From assembly GCF_000143415.4 (NCBI RefSeq), contig NW_003314338.1, positions 484,588 to 548,587 on the forward strand: 64,000 nucleotides of DNA, given 5' to 3'. The position numbers and the translations under genes are program-made. The notes under the pieces were generated by a model. That model searched no databases. It was not told where the DNA came from and saw nothing but the letters and a program-made list of their open reading frames with translations. The number at the start of each line of letters is the position of its first letter. The first letter of the stretch is position 1. The DNA comes from Selaginella moellendorffii. Lineage: Eukaryota > Streptophyta > Lycopodiopsida > Selaginellales > Selaginellaceae. Of this stretch, positions 34,343-45,582 are shown piece after piece.

Positions 34343-35416
34343 AATTCTCCAAGTGTTTGCCTTCAAATTGAAAGCAACCAGAAGTGTGCCATATGGTGAT
34401 GCTGCAGTTAAGAATATAGCGTATATGTGTTTACAGAATTCATAAATAAAAAATGACAATACTTACTTTTGGAATATCCATATATATATGTACTAGCAGC
34501 AAATGCTGGGTGGTTTGCAAATTTGATGCCATTTCAAGAGGTTTGCTGAGTTTAGTTATGTTTGCTGTTTGATCAACTCCACAATTGAAAGATATTCTTT
34601 TGACCAAACGTGAATGTCTTAACCATAATTTAGTGTGTGTTAAGGTGCTGGACATTTCAGAAAAACTAAGTTGTGGTGGCTGTGGTTATTGCTCAGTTCC
34701 TGCATCATGCCCCACAACTTAGCTATAATCATAAAATAGTAATGCATTTACCATACTTGATTGTTGTCTAAACTCCTCAAATCCAGATTTCCTATGCTGG
34801 AATTTATGAACTTTGCCCATGAGCATTACATAAGCTAGATTAGATCACTGTTGAGTTGCATTCCTCCATTTTGAACACAAAGAGGCCAAAGAATACTTCC
34901 AAGTTCATCTTTGGTGCAGGTGTTGCTACTTGCTCCACAGCCCATTAGAGAGGTTCCTTTTGGGATGAGCCAGAAACCATTATATTGCAATGAGAGCTAC
35001 ACTTAGGAAGTGACAGGATGAAAACTGTACCTTTACTATTAGCAACTCGATAGCATGCTGCCATAACCAAAATGGCATACCACCCAATGCACACCACTCA
35101 ATGCTAGCTTTCTTATGGTGTGCATTTGAAACTCATAATTGCAAGTCAAGGGTGGCTGAGTAAATAGCTTTGTGGAATCATGGTTGGATTTGGAATTGTG
35201 TCATGTATTTGTCAGTTTACTTAAAAATTTCAGCATAGACTATATTCACAATGTAAAAATGTTGATCATGTGGTATAAGATTGCCTTGAAGGGGGGTTGC
35301 AAGCACTTCAACATGAAGTTGTTTGGGTGATTTGCACCTTGAGAGAGGAACATAAAGTTGACCATATGTGAAAACAGATTGGGGGAGGTAAATGCCAACA
35401 CAATCGAAAGTTTAAC
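34343..35416. other. Intergenic, unassigned
   Basis: The first 100 bp are the duplicated 3-prime flank of copy 2. The rest has no long frame, repeat partner or RNA motif that I can see. Confidence 0.5.
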
Positions 35417-36495
35417 TGTAGTGTATGTGGTTTTTACCCTTTATCTTATAGTGATTTACCATAGGATAACCACAAAATAGAATTTAAACCTCGTGTCATA
35501 TGCCACATGCCACATGTCCTAAAGAAAGTGGTGCAAAACCCGAGTTTTAGGGCCTTAGGCCATTAAACGAAGGAATGGAGCCAAACTCCCAAACATAGAG
35601 CCAAGAAATGAAGGAACCAGAGCTCAAAACAACTCTTGAGCATATAGCTCAAGGAGCGAAAGGATAAAAGCATGAAGTGATTTGAAATAGTCCTAAAGTA
35701 TCTATCATCTTAATGCTAAGACAAGCATGCAAAATAGAGCCAAACGGAGGTTGACACTATTTTAGTATACCAGTGGCTTAACACGAAGATATGAGTACTT
35801 CACCAACTAACATGGTATGGAACTTGGTACTAAGGGAGGCTTGCGGGGGGGGGGTTGGTTCCAAATATAGTAGGGATAGTGGGTAGGTTGGGCATAACTA
35901 ACCAACCTGAAATATAGTTTAGCTCTTACTTGCATGTCTATCTTTGTTCTGCATCTAGCTTAGGTTTAAGCCCAGGAGTTAGTCTTTAGGACAAGCTCAA
36001 AATTTATTAAATATAGAATGTCCCTAGATTGTGAATTTGGACACAGGATAAATACCATTGTGTTCAAAACAATCTTTACATTCCATAGATATACCAAATG
36101 AGCAAATCTAGACACTTTTCATAAATAGCATTTGATATTAAATTGAGACTAACATAAGGGCATGATAGCGAGGGTGTTTAGCAAACACAATAAGCTATTA
36201 TGTAATAATATTGAGGGACTAGACTCAATATTGAGAGGATTCCCAACACTAACAAGTGCAAATTAATGAATGAATTTCTTTAACCAGGTCAAGTATACTT
36301 GACAAATAGCATTTAGGAATTCTGTCCTTATGCTCATTTGGTCAAGTTCACACGCAATGATCAGTTTTTCAATTAGCTTGGGTGAATATGACTTCGGGTA
36401 TCAAAAGTTATCTATCGGCTACTCCTTATGGACACTCTTTCCTTACTATCACAATGGCAAGAGGTTAGTACTATTGATTCCTTTTATGGTCTCCA
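35417..36495 (-). repeat. LTR-like noncoding repeat, copy 5, with two inverted internal segments
   Basis: It begins TGTAGTGTATGTGGTTTTTA and follows the order of copy 4, but the G-rich module (about 35830-35975) lies in the opposite direction from that in copies 1-3. The terminal piece (GACTTCGGGTATC to about 36495) is likewise flipped compared with copy 4. Confidence 0.5.
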
Positions 36496-36557
36496 TAATA
36501 TTGGCTTTGTGCTTTAGAAATAGTTAAACAATAACCCAGACAAACCGGAAATAGCCT

Positions 36558-37640
36558 TTAGGACATCTTGAAGGGGATTTCAACATCAAAAGGTGTAAAG
36601 GTAATATGTGGAATAAAAACTTGTGATCCTATAAATTGTCTCCTAATAATTTCACAATCTAAAACATTTTGAGATGCTTGTCTAAGAATGAGGTGCGTGC
36701 CATAGCATAGACCAATTTGTAGAGAAAGAAGAATCAAAATCATATTTTGTTTCAGAATTAATTTATATAGTGGTAGTCTCGATAGGGTGATTGAATTTAA
36801 GAATTTGATTGGGAACTTTTCAGGGTGATCTGAGTCAATTGTGTCAATGCTCAAGAAAACATATGGATCACCTAGTAGTCTTCCAACAATGTTATTAATT
36901 ATTCTGAACATGTCATCATTGAGTGAGGTGAGAATGACCTTTGAGACAGCTGTGTAAGTATTTATAATGTCATTGGTATTTGGGAAAATAAAGTCTACAA
37001 TATATTAAATAGTGCATGTGGTATTTTGATAATTTCTAGTGGGAGATATAGCAAATGCAAACTACTATCTCCATTACCAAGTTTGAGAAACCATTCAGAA
37101 AAACAAAGATTGCTTAAACACATGTTCTTTGTTAGTATTAGTGTTGTAAAGAGTGACTATAATCTATTCATTTTAACTGAGCTTGAAATAATAGAGGTTC
37201 TAGGAACAATTGAAAGGATTTAATGAAAGCCACCACTTGTAATCACTATAACACCTTCAAATGGTTTAAAATTATATTTGAGATGCTTTAAACATTTAGC
37301 AATTGCAGAGAAAGCATGTGTGTGGACCATATTAATTTCATCCCATATGAGAACATTTGCTTGTTTAATGGTTTTTCTAGCAACATTATTAATTGTTAAA
37401 GTAGAGACAGAAGTTTCATTTAAAGGAATAGGAAATTAAAAAGTTCTATGTGCCATTTGACTATATTTTAGCAAAATGCTTGCAATCCTAATCCATGCCA
37501 TATTGATTACTTTTATATTTTAATTGTAATGCTATAATGATGGTATTAAATAGAAAAGTTTTCTCAGTACCACCAAAAAATTAGTCACTTACACCACCTT
37601 GATAACACTCTTCAATTAACACAATGCTATAAGACATCAT
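36558..37640 (-). pseudogene. Helitron-type PIF1-like helicase relic
   Basis: Reading the minus strand across several stops gives the motifs of Helitron/PIF1 helicases in the right order. They are FFGGTEKTFLFNT at about 37550 (Walker A with GTGKT changed), VLIWDEINMV at about 37355 (Walker B), PFEGVIVITSGGF then ILSIVPRTSI, LTKNMCLSNLCFSEW, TQLSQRSFSPHS, and the C-terminal GLCYGTHLILRQASQNVL and FIPHIT. The frame is broken by stops and shifts. No Rep domain or Helitron ends were found by eye. Confidence 0.8.
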
Positions 37641-37754
37641 TTCTCTCATTTGTATTTGCACATGCTTTATCTCCACTTTGTAAGGAATTAATTTCTCTAG
37701 GTGTCATAGGATAAAGGATCCTTGAAACCATAATTGGAATGATAAAGAGTTTAT

Positions 37755-38030
37755 CAGATAAGACTGAGTTCAAGATCGATTTCGAGATTGAGTCCGAGAC
37801 AGAGTTCAAGTTCAAAACTAAGTTCGAGATCTAAGATTGGGTTTAAGACTGGGTCTAAGACTGGGTCCAAGACCGAGTCCGAAACTGAGTCTAAGGTCAA
37901 GTCTAAGATAGAGTTTGAAACCAAGTCTAAATATTAGTTGTGGGATGAAAGCCCAAAGTGATCGTCTCCTACGGGGGGAGGGGGCATTTAGGGTTTCAAA
38001 AGTATAGTAGGGATTAGGGATATTAAGATT
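37755..38030. repeat. Degenerate GAGTCC minisatellite followed by the G-rich module edge
   Basis: About 37755-37940 is an array like that at 31910-32053 (AAGACTGGGTCTAAGACTGG, GAGTCCGAAACTGAGTC). It is followed by TGAAAGCCCAAAGTG, a G run at about 37972 and AAAAGTATAGTAGGG, so the same compound unit occurs twice in the window. Confidence 0.6.
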
Positions 38031-38344
38031 CAATAGTGCTTTTAAATTGATTTGAAGTTGAGATTGGGGGTTAAGGGCCTTGGGTGGGAGTGAGCATGGA
38101 CTCTAGAGTGGCCACCCAAGGAAATGCTTAAGAGCAACTCCCACTTCCAGAAGAAAACCAATTACAATGCTCCCAACTCTTATAGAATAATGCCCCATTT
38201 AAGTATTTTGTGGCTTATTGGTCCTCACTCCTTCTTAAGGGTTTAGGCCTTCCCTTTGGGAAGGAAAAGATATCTCTATCGGGCCATTAGACCATAATGT
38301 TTCCCCCCAAGGTCCTAAAGCAAGTGATGCACCAAGCACTTAAG

Positions 38345-38530
38345 ATTTAGAGGGTTTTATGATCAAATTTTATTGTACCAAGGGATATTAAAAACTTGAA
38401 GGTTTAGAGTGCTTAGCTACTTATGCCTGTGGGGATTGTAACCAAACATTAAGTTTAGTATAACTTAAAGAGGGGGATTAAAAGAGAATTTGGGAATTCA
38501 TGGATGGATAACTAACACTCTGTTGCTTAT
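38345..38530 (+). repeat. Dispersed 190-bp repeat, second copy
   Basis: Matches 1546-1735 (TATGATCAA, TTATGCCTG, GAGGGGGATT, AACACTCTGTTGCT). It ends next to the relic ATPase-like exon. Confidence 0.5.
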
Positions 38531-38594
38531 ACAAGATTGTGGTTGCATCAGATTCATGTAATTTAGCAATAATTTTGATGTTTAAATTTATAAA

Positions 38595-38820
38595 ACTATA
38601 GTATTTTGCAAAGATGTTCATAAGTATTAAGTGTTTGAAGGGTTTTTCTTCCTCCATGATTATTGTAGTGAATGTCTCCACAAATACATTAATTTTGTTG
38701 TTGCAATAGTTCATGTTAGTATGAGAAAAATTTGCAACTTCCACAACAGTTTGAACTGATGCAAACTCTAGATCATCTAATATGTTAATCTATTGGCATA
38801 TTTAACTTTGTATAAATCAA
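38595..38820 (-). pseudogene. Relic of exon 3 of the ATPase-like gene
   Basis: The minus strand reads CCAATAG/ATTAACAT, then GATGATCTAGAGTTTGCATC, AACTATTGCAACAACAAA, and finally CTTTGCAAAATACTATAG. This matches, in order, the exon 3 acceptor and body of the copies at 26297-26477 and 33540-33717 (translation FKHLILMNIFAKYY against FKRSPIIDFFAKYH). It is far more diverged than those two are from each other, and I could not find the other exons. Confidence 0.6.
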
Positions 38821-39814
38821 AAGACTTTAGAAATGAATACTAAATTGTATAACTAACTCAAATAACCTCTAGTGGAGATGGTGCAATTATTAAAAGACAT
38901 CATTACAATCATTAGTATGTCTAATATGTGCTTGAAGACATCTAGGAAAACACTCCAATCCATAATCAAATGACTACACATAAACCATTGTACCACTACA
39001 ATCCCATCTCTTGGATACATATGGGAAATTTAGGCATCATCCCAAGAATGATAAGTGGTAATCACCATAAAGTGATTGAACCAATAGTGCATATTATCCC
39101 AAAATTCCCATGGAAGAAATCTAATAGAATATGAGGATTAGTAGCAAAAGCAAAAGAAATTATACCACATGCCATAAAAGTTGCCATCAACTAAATCTGA
39201 TTAGTCAACTTTGGCCACATAACATTAAATAGATACAATAATTATTTCTCTAGAGTCATAGAAGGAGGAAAGAGTATGTTGTTTTACTATGAAGATAAAT
39301 AGAAAAAAAATGAAAAATCAAAAGAAAAAAAATAAAAAGTTATAAAAATAAAAGAGATCTAGACAATGCAAAAGTTAAATCTAAACAAAAAGCACAAATC
39401 CAAGCACTTTTCAGGAACAACTATAGTTACCCCTCATCTCTACTAATGTGAGAGCATAAAATACAGAAATGAAATATAAAAATGTACATATTTGATTATG
39501 GTTTATATACAGTGGGGAGTAGTTTAGATTAAAACCAATTGAGTAACAATTAAAATCCCATTACAGTAATAATAGTATATGGCATTGTAGTTGTACATTT
39601 GGTAATTTCTACTTAATTAATTTAATTTTAATATATTTTGGCTTTCTCCATTTTGAATAGTTTTTATTTTTATTTTTTTTATTAATTAATGATCTCAATC
39701 ATATAGATAGAGCTAGACAACTAAAGATTTTTAATAAAAATTGAAGCTCACTTTATGTAAGTTACTATTATTTTTTTATGTTAGAGAATTATATTAAGAA
39801 AAAAGGTTTATTGA

Positions 39815-40110
39815 AATCTCTTTATTTTGTTGTAGTTTTCTGAGATAACAAAGCTACTATTACATAATATATTCTGCTATAATCCATGTACTTAATACTT
39901 TACAAAAATCTGGGAACTCCTTAAAATAATAAAATTTACAGCTAATTTCTTAAGAACATTTTCTAGCTCTCTTTATTATATTGTAGTTTTCTGAGAGAAC
40001 AAAGCTACTATAATCTGCTATAATCCACTTACTTAATACATTAAAAAATCTGGGAACTCCTTAAAATAAATTTAAAATTTACAGCTGATTTCTTAAGAAC
40101 ATTTTCTAGC
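39815..40110. repeat. Tandem duplication of a unit of about 145 bp
   Basis: Two adjacent units share TGTAGTTTTCTGAGA, AACAAAGCTACTAT, ATCTGGGAACTCCTTAAAAT and TTTCTTAAGAACATTTTCTA. AT-rich and noncoding. The flanking 38821-39814 is AT-rich with nothing recognised. Confidence 0.75.
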
Positions 40111-42287
40111 ATAATGTCAAGAGCACAAGTACAAAAGTGCTTAGCTCTAAAATTCTCTTTAGTCATTTGCTCACAACCTCAAATATAGAAAAGAATAGAG
40201 AATTTGATCATTTATCCAAAATAAATAAATGTACAAGTAAGAAAGCATTCTAGACCGATTTAAAATTAATAACTTGAAACATATACTATGAATGGGGTCA
40301 AAGTATACATTCTAAAATAGATCATAATTCATGGTAGGCTCTGTAAGACAGGATATTGAGATAGATCAAAATCAGCCCCACAGGATTCATTTGAACATTT
40401 GCTCAATTCACCTCTGCAATTAAATCTTGGAGCTAAATCCCCTCACTTCACAGAGGATGCCAAAACCCGGCATTTGCACTCAGGTAAGAAACGCTTGACG
40501 GGGGGTGGTCACGAGAACATTACACGTATTACGACACGTGATGAGATCGGCATTCATGAGGACCTAACCTAACAAGTTCGGCTAAAAGGGCTGCCATAAA
40601 TCCAGCATGTGAAAGCATTGTTTGTTTGTCAAGGAAACTTTCTCTGCTTTCTTTGTCTCGCTGCTGGGCTTAGCTGGCTGGCAACCAAAGATCGGAATTG
40701 ACCTTTTGTTCTTTCTTGAAAGGGGGATTGCATTTGCCTTTAAACGGCTAGATTGCCATTGGATAACGAGTGTGTGGTTGGGTTGGCCCAGCTCTCATAT
40801 ATTCTCCACCATTTTTTCTTTCTTCTTTATTCTATAATTTTATTTTATTTTGTTTGATTTGTCACAGTTTTATGCCTCTGCGAAACCCAAACCCCCACAT
40901 TCCTGTTGACAGAGCGATAAGGTTTGTGTGATCCACGTTTCCCAGCACCGACTAAACAAATTCGAGGTACGGAAACGCGGACAGTACGAACTGGTGGTAC
41001 GGAGATCTTCTAGAGATAATTTGAAAAAAAAAAAGGAGAAGAAAACTAGAAAATTAAAAAGATGATGATTTAGACAACAGTGGCCTGGCTTGACTTTGAG
41101 GGTGTAAGTGGGACCGAGGTTTTGCCCTTTGCTTTGGAGACCAACGGGCTAACATCCATCCATTTATTTCTAGAATGAGCGCTGGCTTGCCGTGTCCTTC
41201 ATAAACTTTGCTTACTCGCCAGAGGATTTCACTAAACAAATCCCGGCATTTTAGTCTAATCAACCTCTCGATCCATCCAATGGGCAGGCGGAATCTAGCA
41301 GCATCTTTTCCGCTTTGCGGACAGGGCGATGGAGAATTGAAGAAACCAGCAGTCAGGTCAATCAATCAATCAACAATTAGAAAGATCTCAAGAAACTAAA
41401 AACTAAGCGGAGATATCATGGACAATTGGGAGAGAGGGAATGGCGAGACCAGCCATGAAAACAAATCCGCCAGCTTAAACTATTCGTTCTGGGGATTTGC
41501 CTAGAGCACAGAAACAAGCACTTGTTTACACGCAACACAAGCCACAGCCAGGCTCTCTCTCTCGATCTCGATCCAGCAGCACAAAGAAATCTCCAGCGAA
41601 AAATCTTCTCACTGTTGATAGGAGCTGCTGCCCAATGTTAGCGAGCCTTTGCTGCTGCGATCAATTATAAACAAAGGCCTGGGATTTGTGCGTGTGTGTG
41701 TGTGATTGTTTAAAGTATCAACCAGTTTATACTTATACAGAAGGTAGTATACACTCGAGTCTACTGCTTGGCTGCAAATCCAAATCCCCTCGATGCAGAG
41801 GGGAAGAGCTTCACTTTTTGAAATTCCTCTGCCCATTGTGACTTGCATGCTTAAATAGAAGAAGAAAAAGAAAAAAAAAAAAATTGGAGAAAAGTACTGT
41901 AGATTGTTGATTGGCTGCTGTTGTTGATGCTGTTGGTTGTCTCTCTGTGTGTACATATTACATAGGCCTAAGAATTTCTGTGAGGAAAAAGCTGAGAAGA
42001 GAAAAGAGAGCTCCCTCCACCCATGAGGATCAAGATGATGGAGTCACCACAAAATGGTAATGAAACAAAGAGAGGGTAAACAGTTGATGGAGAACACAAG
42101 ATTACAGAAGAGGACTACAGAAGAGAGGGGGAGAGAGAGAGAGAGAGAGAACAGAGATTTTAAACAAAATTTTGGAGTTGGAGGAGATGAAAATGGAGGT
42201 GTTAAAAATGGAGGAAGTGAGAGAGTGATGGAAGTAAGAAATAAAAGAGAGAGAGGGAGAGGGAGAGAGAGAGAGAGAGAGGGGGGG
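40111..42287. other. Intergenic; 3-prime flank of the ZF-HD gene at its right end
   Basis: No supported gene. About 41400-42287 lies downstream of the ZF-HD stop and probably includes its 3-prime UTR. GA microsatellites occur at 42124-42150 and 42246-42282. Confidence 0.4.
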
Positions 42288-43124
42288 TTAGGTGGGATCA
42301 TGAGGAGCATCTGTAGGTGACAACCTCTTGTTACCAAAAGTGTGCTTGTTATTGTGCATCCACACCTTGAGGACGTGCCGCTTGACGCCCGTGTCGGCGC
42401 AAAACTGCGCCACCTCCGCCTCGTCGTGCTTCTGGATCCGCCACCCCAGCTTCTCCGACAGCACAAACATCCGCTCCTTCTGCTCATTGGTGAACTTCGT
42501 CCGGAACCTCTTCTTGAGCGGCTGGCCACCGCCGCCGCCGCCGCCGCCGCCGCCACCGCCAAAGTCCGCCAGCCGCTTACCGCCGCCGTGCCGCGCGGTA
42601 CCGCCCGGCGTGCCGCCCGCGGTGCCGTCGTCCTCCTTGCACAGGTCGCAGATTGGCTTCTCGCCCTCCACCTCGCGGCGGTGGAAGTTGCGGTGGCAGT
42701 CGCAAGCGCCGCAGCGCATGGAGCTCTCGTCCTCCTTGTTGGGCATGAACTCACCGCAGCCGTCTAGGGCATGGCCGCCGATCCCCGCGGCGTGGTTCTT
42801 GAGGCACTCGCGGTAGCGCACCGCCTTCTTGGTACCGTCGGGCTTGAGCAGCGCCAAATCTTTGCCGGGGTCGATCGATGCCGCTGCCGTGTTGCCGTTG
42901 TTGGATGCCGCCGCGGCCGCTGCCACTGCCGCGGAGGAGAGCTTGGCGAGATTTTGCTGCTGCTGCTGCTGCTGCTTGGCGGTGGGGGTGGAGGAATCGT
43001 GGGCGGCGGCTGCCGCGGCGGCCGCGGCCATTGCCCCCGCGACGAAGCTCGGCGGCATGGGAATGGTGAGATCCGGGCGGATGCTGTTAGCGCTGCTGCT
43101 GTTGTCGTGCCCGCTCAAATCCAT
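42288..43124 (-). CDS. ZHD: Zinc-finger homeodomain (ZF-HD) transcription factor
   Basis: ZF-HD proteins are plant transcription factors that dimerise through the zinc finger and bind AT-rich sites. One exon, 278 residues, as usual for this mostly intronless family. The N-terminus is low complexity (polyalanine, polyglutamine). The ZF-HD dimerisation finger reads [27 protein letters not shown], then [16 protein letters not shown] glycine run (residues about 195-206) separates it from the C-terminal homeodomain: [23 protein letters not shown]-like [15 protein letters not shown], and the recognition helix [13 protein letters not shown]. The finger is complete, so it is ZHD rather than a MIF mini-protein. 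GA repeats lie just past the stop codon. Confidence 0.95.
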   Translation of the reverse strand: MDLSGHDNSSSANSIRPDLTIPMPPSFVAGAMAAAAAAAAAHDSSTPTAKQQQQQQQNLAKLSSAAVAAAAAASNNGNTAAASIDPGKDLALLKPDGTKKAVRYRECLKNHAAGIGGHALDGCGEFMPNKEDESSMRCGACDCHRNFHRREVEGEKPICDLCKEDDGTAGGTPGGTARHGGGKRLADFGGGGGGGGGGGGQPLKKRFRTKFTNEQKERMFVLSEKLGWRIQKHDEAEVAQFCADTGVKRHVLKVWMHNNKHTFGNKRLSPTDAPHDPT

Positions 43125-44344
43125 CCGATGGATGCTTGCCTCCGGGAGATTTCTATCTATCGCGATGGAAGATTTCTTCCTTCGTCCTCTTCCCTCTCGA
43201 AATATTCCTTGTGTGTTCTTCCCCTCTCTCTCACAGGTGGAAGAAGAAACCCTGCCTGTCTTCCAGACGGCCCTGAAACCCCCCCCCCCCCGGCGAGCTA
43301 GCGGACGAATGCCGCGCGGATTTCTTCCTCCTTGCGGCGAGATGGATGAGGATTTCCTGTGGCAGCAGCAGCCGCAATGGAATGGAATGGTAGAGGAAGA
43401 ACAAGCAAGAGAGGGAAATTTTTGCCGGAGGAGATAGAATCGTCGACCCGGTGCGGCGGAGCGTCGTCACGAATTGAATCGAAGCGATGGAGGAGTGGAG
43501 CGAGCAGCGCCTGGGATTCGCTCCTCGTCGCTCATCCACGCGCGGCGCAGCGAATTCGGCCGCGGCCGCTGCTGCGCGAGAGGAGCAATCGCCGCCCGGG
43601 CGCCATACAACCCTGCCAAGCGCTCCAGCGAGAGAGAGCGAGGGAATCGAAGGAGAATAGGGATTGAGGGGGGGATTGAGGAGGGAAGAAACGAAGGAGA
43701 GAAAATGAATGGATGAAGAACAACGAGAAGAAGATGGAGGAGGAGGAGGAGGTTACTTAAAAGTGCTTAAACACATGGCTTTGTTAAGCCTAACTAACCC
43801 GGTTATAACACGAGGGGGTTTAAAGTAAACGGAGGGGGATTAGGACACAAACACTCCGTCAGTCTGACGGCGGGCAAAGCCGTCGCTGTTGGTAATCAAG
43901 ACAAGTAGCATATTCCTCCTGCCAACCACGTGTCGGTGTTTTAGTGGGTGAGTTGTCTGTATACGTGGCAGAATGTGGCATTGCCACGTCGTGGAATCCA
44001 AAGCGTTGGGCTCTTTGTTTTGGGCAAATGTGACGGCTCGCACGGAGAATTGGTTTCTAGGTCACAGACATCTCACGTCCAGGCAAACTAGTGGAATTGT
44101 GGTTGGAGTTATAAATTACTATGACATATCTCCTTGGATGCATAATTCACAAGTTGGCTCAGAGAGTGAGAGGTATAGGTTCAAATAAGATTTTATGCAA
44201 AATTCCTTCGCATTAGAGCATGGGATCAATTCTCTATGCTATGCAACTATACATGACTTAAAGTTCGTCAAGGAAATTTCTAGCTGATCCTAGACTTTGA
44301 TACCAAAATAAAAAACATATAAAGTTCTCTAATCTGTAATTTTC
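43125..44344. other. ZF-HD leader and promoter, then AT-rich spacer
   Basis: 43125-43750 is GC-rich, carries a run of ten or more C at 43278-43290 (G-rich on the gene's sense strand) and a CCT-type repeat near 43735, and probably holds the 5-prime UTR. After about 44050 the sequence turns AT-rich towards the lectin gene. No gene seen. Confidence 0.5.
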
Positions 44345-45226
44345 TCATTTAATTTCTGAAATCCATATACAAGTTTGATTATCTGTATCATACACAACTA
44401 TGTGACCAGTGTTTTCTATACAAAGTGCAAACATAACCCATTCATTTTTCCAATATATACTATTAGACCATATAACATTTAGATATTTATCATATACAGC
44501 TAAATTGCCATCTTTTCTTATTTGAAAGAAACATCCAACACCTTTTTTATTAGTTTTTGTATTCCAAATTACTAGTTTCCCATAATAAAGAACTAAGTTA
44601 CAATCAAATTGCATATATAAAATATATAGCTGATTTGAAGATAATAAAAAAGCCCCACTTACAAGCATTGAAAAATAAGAAAGTAATGGCCCACTTTTAA
44701 TACAAGTTTTATAAATAGGACAATCATAAGCATCAAGTTCCAAATGATAAATGCTATTTATATTTTGAACTGGGAGTTGAATATTTTCATATGTTTCTAT
44801 GGTATAAGATATTGAGTAACGCTCATCTATATACTCAACATATTTATAAGTGACAAAATCATTTAGAACATGGTCATTTAGAAGTTTCATAAATTGTTTT
44901 TTTAAAAATTTACCATTATTAGATAAATGAAGATTAGGAATAAGGCTACATAATACTTTAAAATAAATAAAAGCACTTTGTACATCAAAAGCCTCTATTG
45001 TGACCATTATATCTTTATTTTTACCATGTATTACCTTTGAATATGAAAATCCTATAAAAGTTTCTTTTCTTTCACCTGCTTTTGAAATAAGTTCTAAAAC
45101 AATTGGAATAATAACATTTTGCCTAAACTCTATTGTTATAGTACCTTCTGGCTTTTCATAATATTTACTTAAGCATAAGCAATATGAAATAAGAAAAGAA
45201 GAAATTATTTTTAATATGCTATACAT
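44345..45226 (-). CDS. Secreted protein with C-terminal bulb-type (GNA-like) lectin domain
   Basis: A single exon of 293 residues. The first 20 or so residues (MYSILKIISSFLISYCLCLS) look like a signal peptide. About residues 25-185 form a domain I do not recognise. From about residue 190 a bulb-type lectin fold is visible: SGAFLLSSNQLYILYMQFDC running into NLVLYYG, then QIRKDGNLAVYDKYLNVIWS, then HIVVYDTDNQTCIW. The mannose-site pattern QxDxNxVxY is intact in the first motif and weaker in the others, so sugar binding is uncertain. The gene is strongly AT-rich with A/T third positions, unlike the GC-rich ZF-HD and PPR genes on either side. It lies in an AT-rich patch of 44.1-45.5 kb and has no intron. 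Confidence 0.7.
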   Translation of the reverse strand: MYSILKIISSFLISYCLCLSKYYEKPEGTITIEFRQNVIIPIVLELISKAGERKETFIGFSYSKVIHGKNKDIMVTIEAFDVQSAFIYFKVLCSLIPNLHLSNNGKFLKKQFMKLLNDHVLNDFVTYKYVEYIDERYSISYTIETYENIQLPVQNINSIYHLELDAYDCPIYKTCIKSGPLLSYFSMLVSGAFLLSSNQLYILYMQFDCNLVLYYGKLVIWNTKTNKKGVGCFFQIRKDGNLAVYDKYLNVIWSNSIYWKNEWVMFALCIENTGHIVVYDTDNQTCIWISEIK

Positions 45227-45582
45227 TTAATTGTTAAAATCCTCAACCTAGTTTAATAATAAATGTTTTTAAATTTTCTTGTCAGCTGACACATGTGTAG
45301 AAACTAGAAACAGTTATATTAATATAATAAACACAATGCATTTTATATATATATATATATAAAATATAATAACATGTATTATATTTTGGCAAGCAAAAGC
45401 ACATAGTGCTAAATGATTTCTTTAGTTATTAGATTATTATTAAAAATTATTTGTAATAGTTTTCCTATTGCTTCTTTATTTAATAATGGCATCAAATCTA
45501 ATATATCTAATTTTGAACCCAATATAGGGCAATGATCTCAATTGGATGGCATTGGATCTAATGAGAGGATGTGTTAGTTCGA

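Noticed and set aside
36558-36911. A stand-alone 117-codon gene
   Set aside because: It is the C-terminal piece of a Helitron-type helicase whose upstream motifs are broken by stops.
42328-43437. Several long plus-strand frames opposite the ZF-HD gene
   Set aside because: They arise from GC-rich antisense of the homeodomain and low-complexity runs, and carry no domain.
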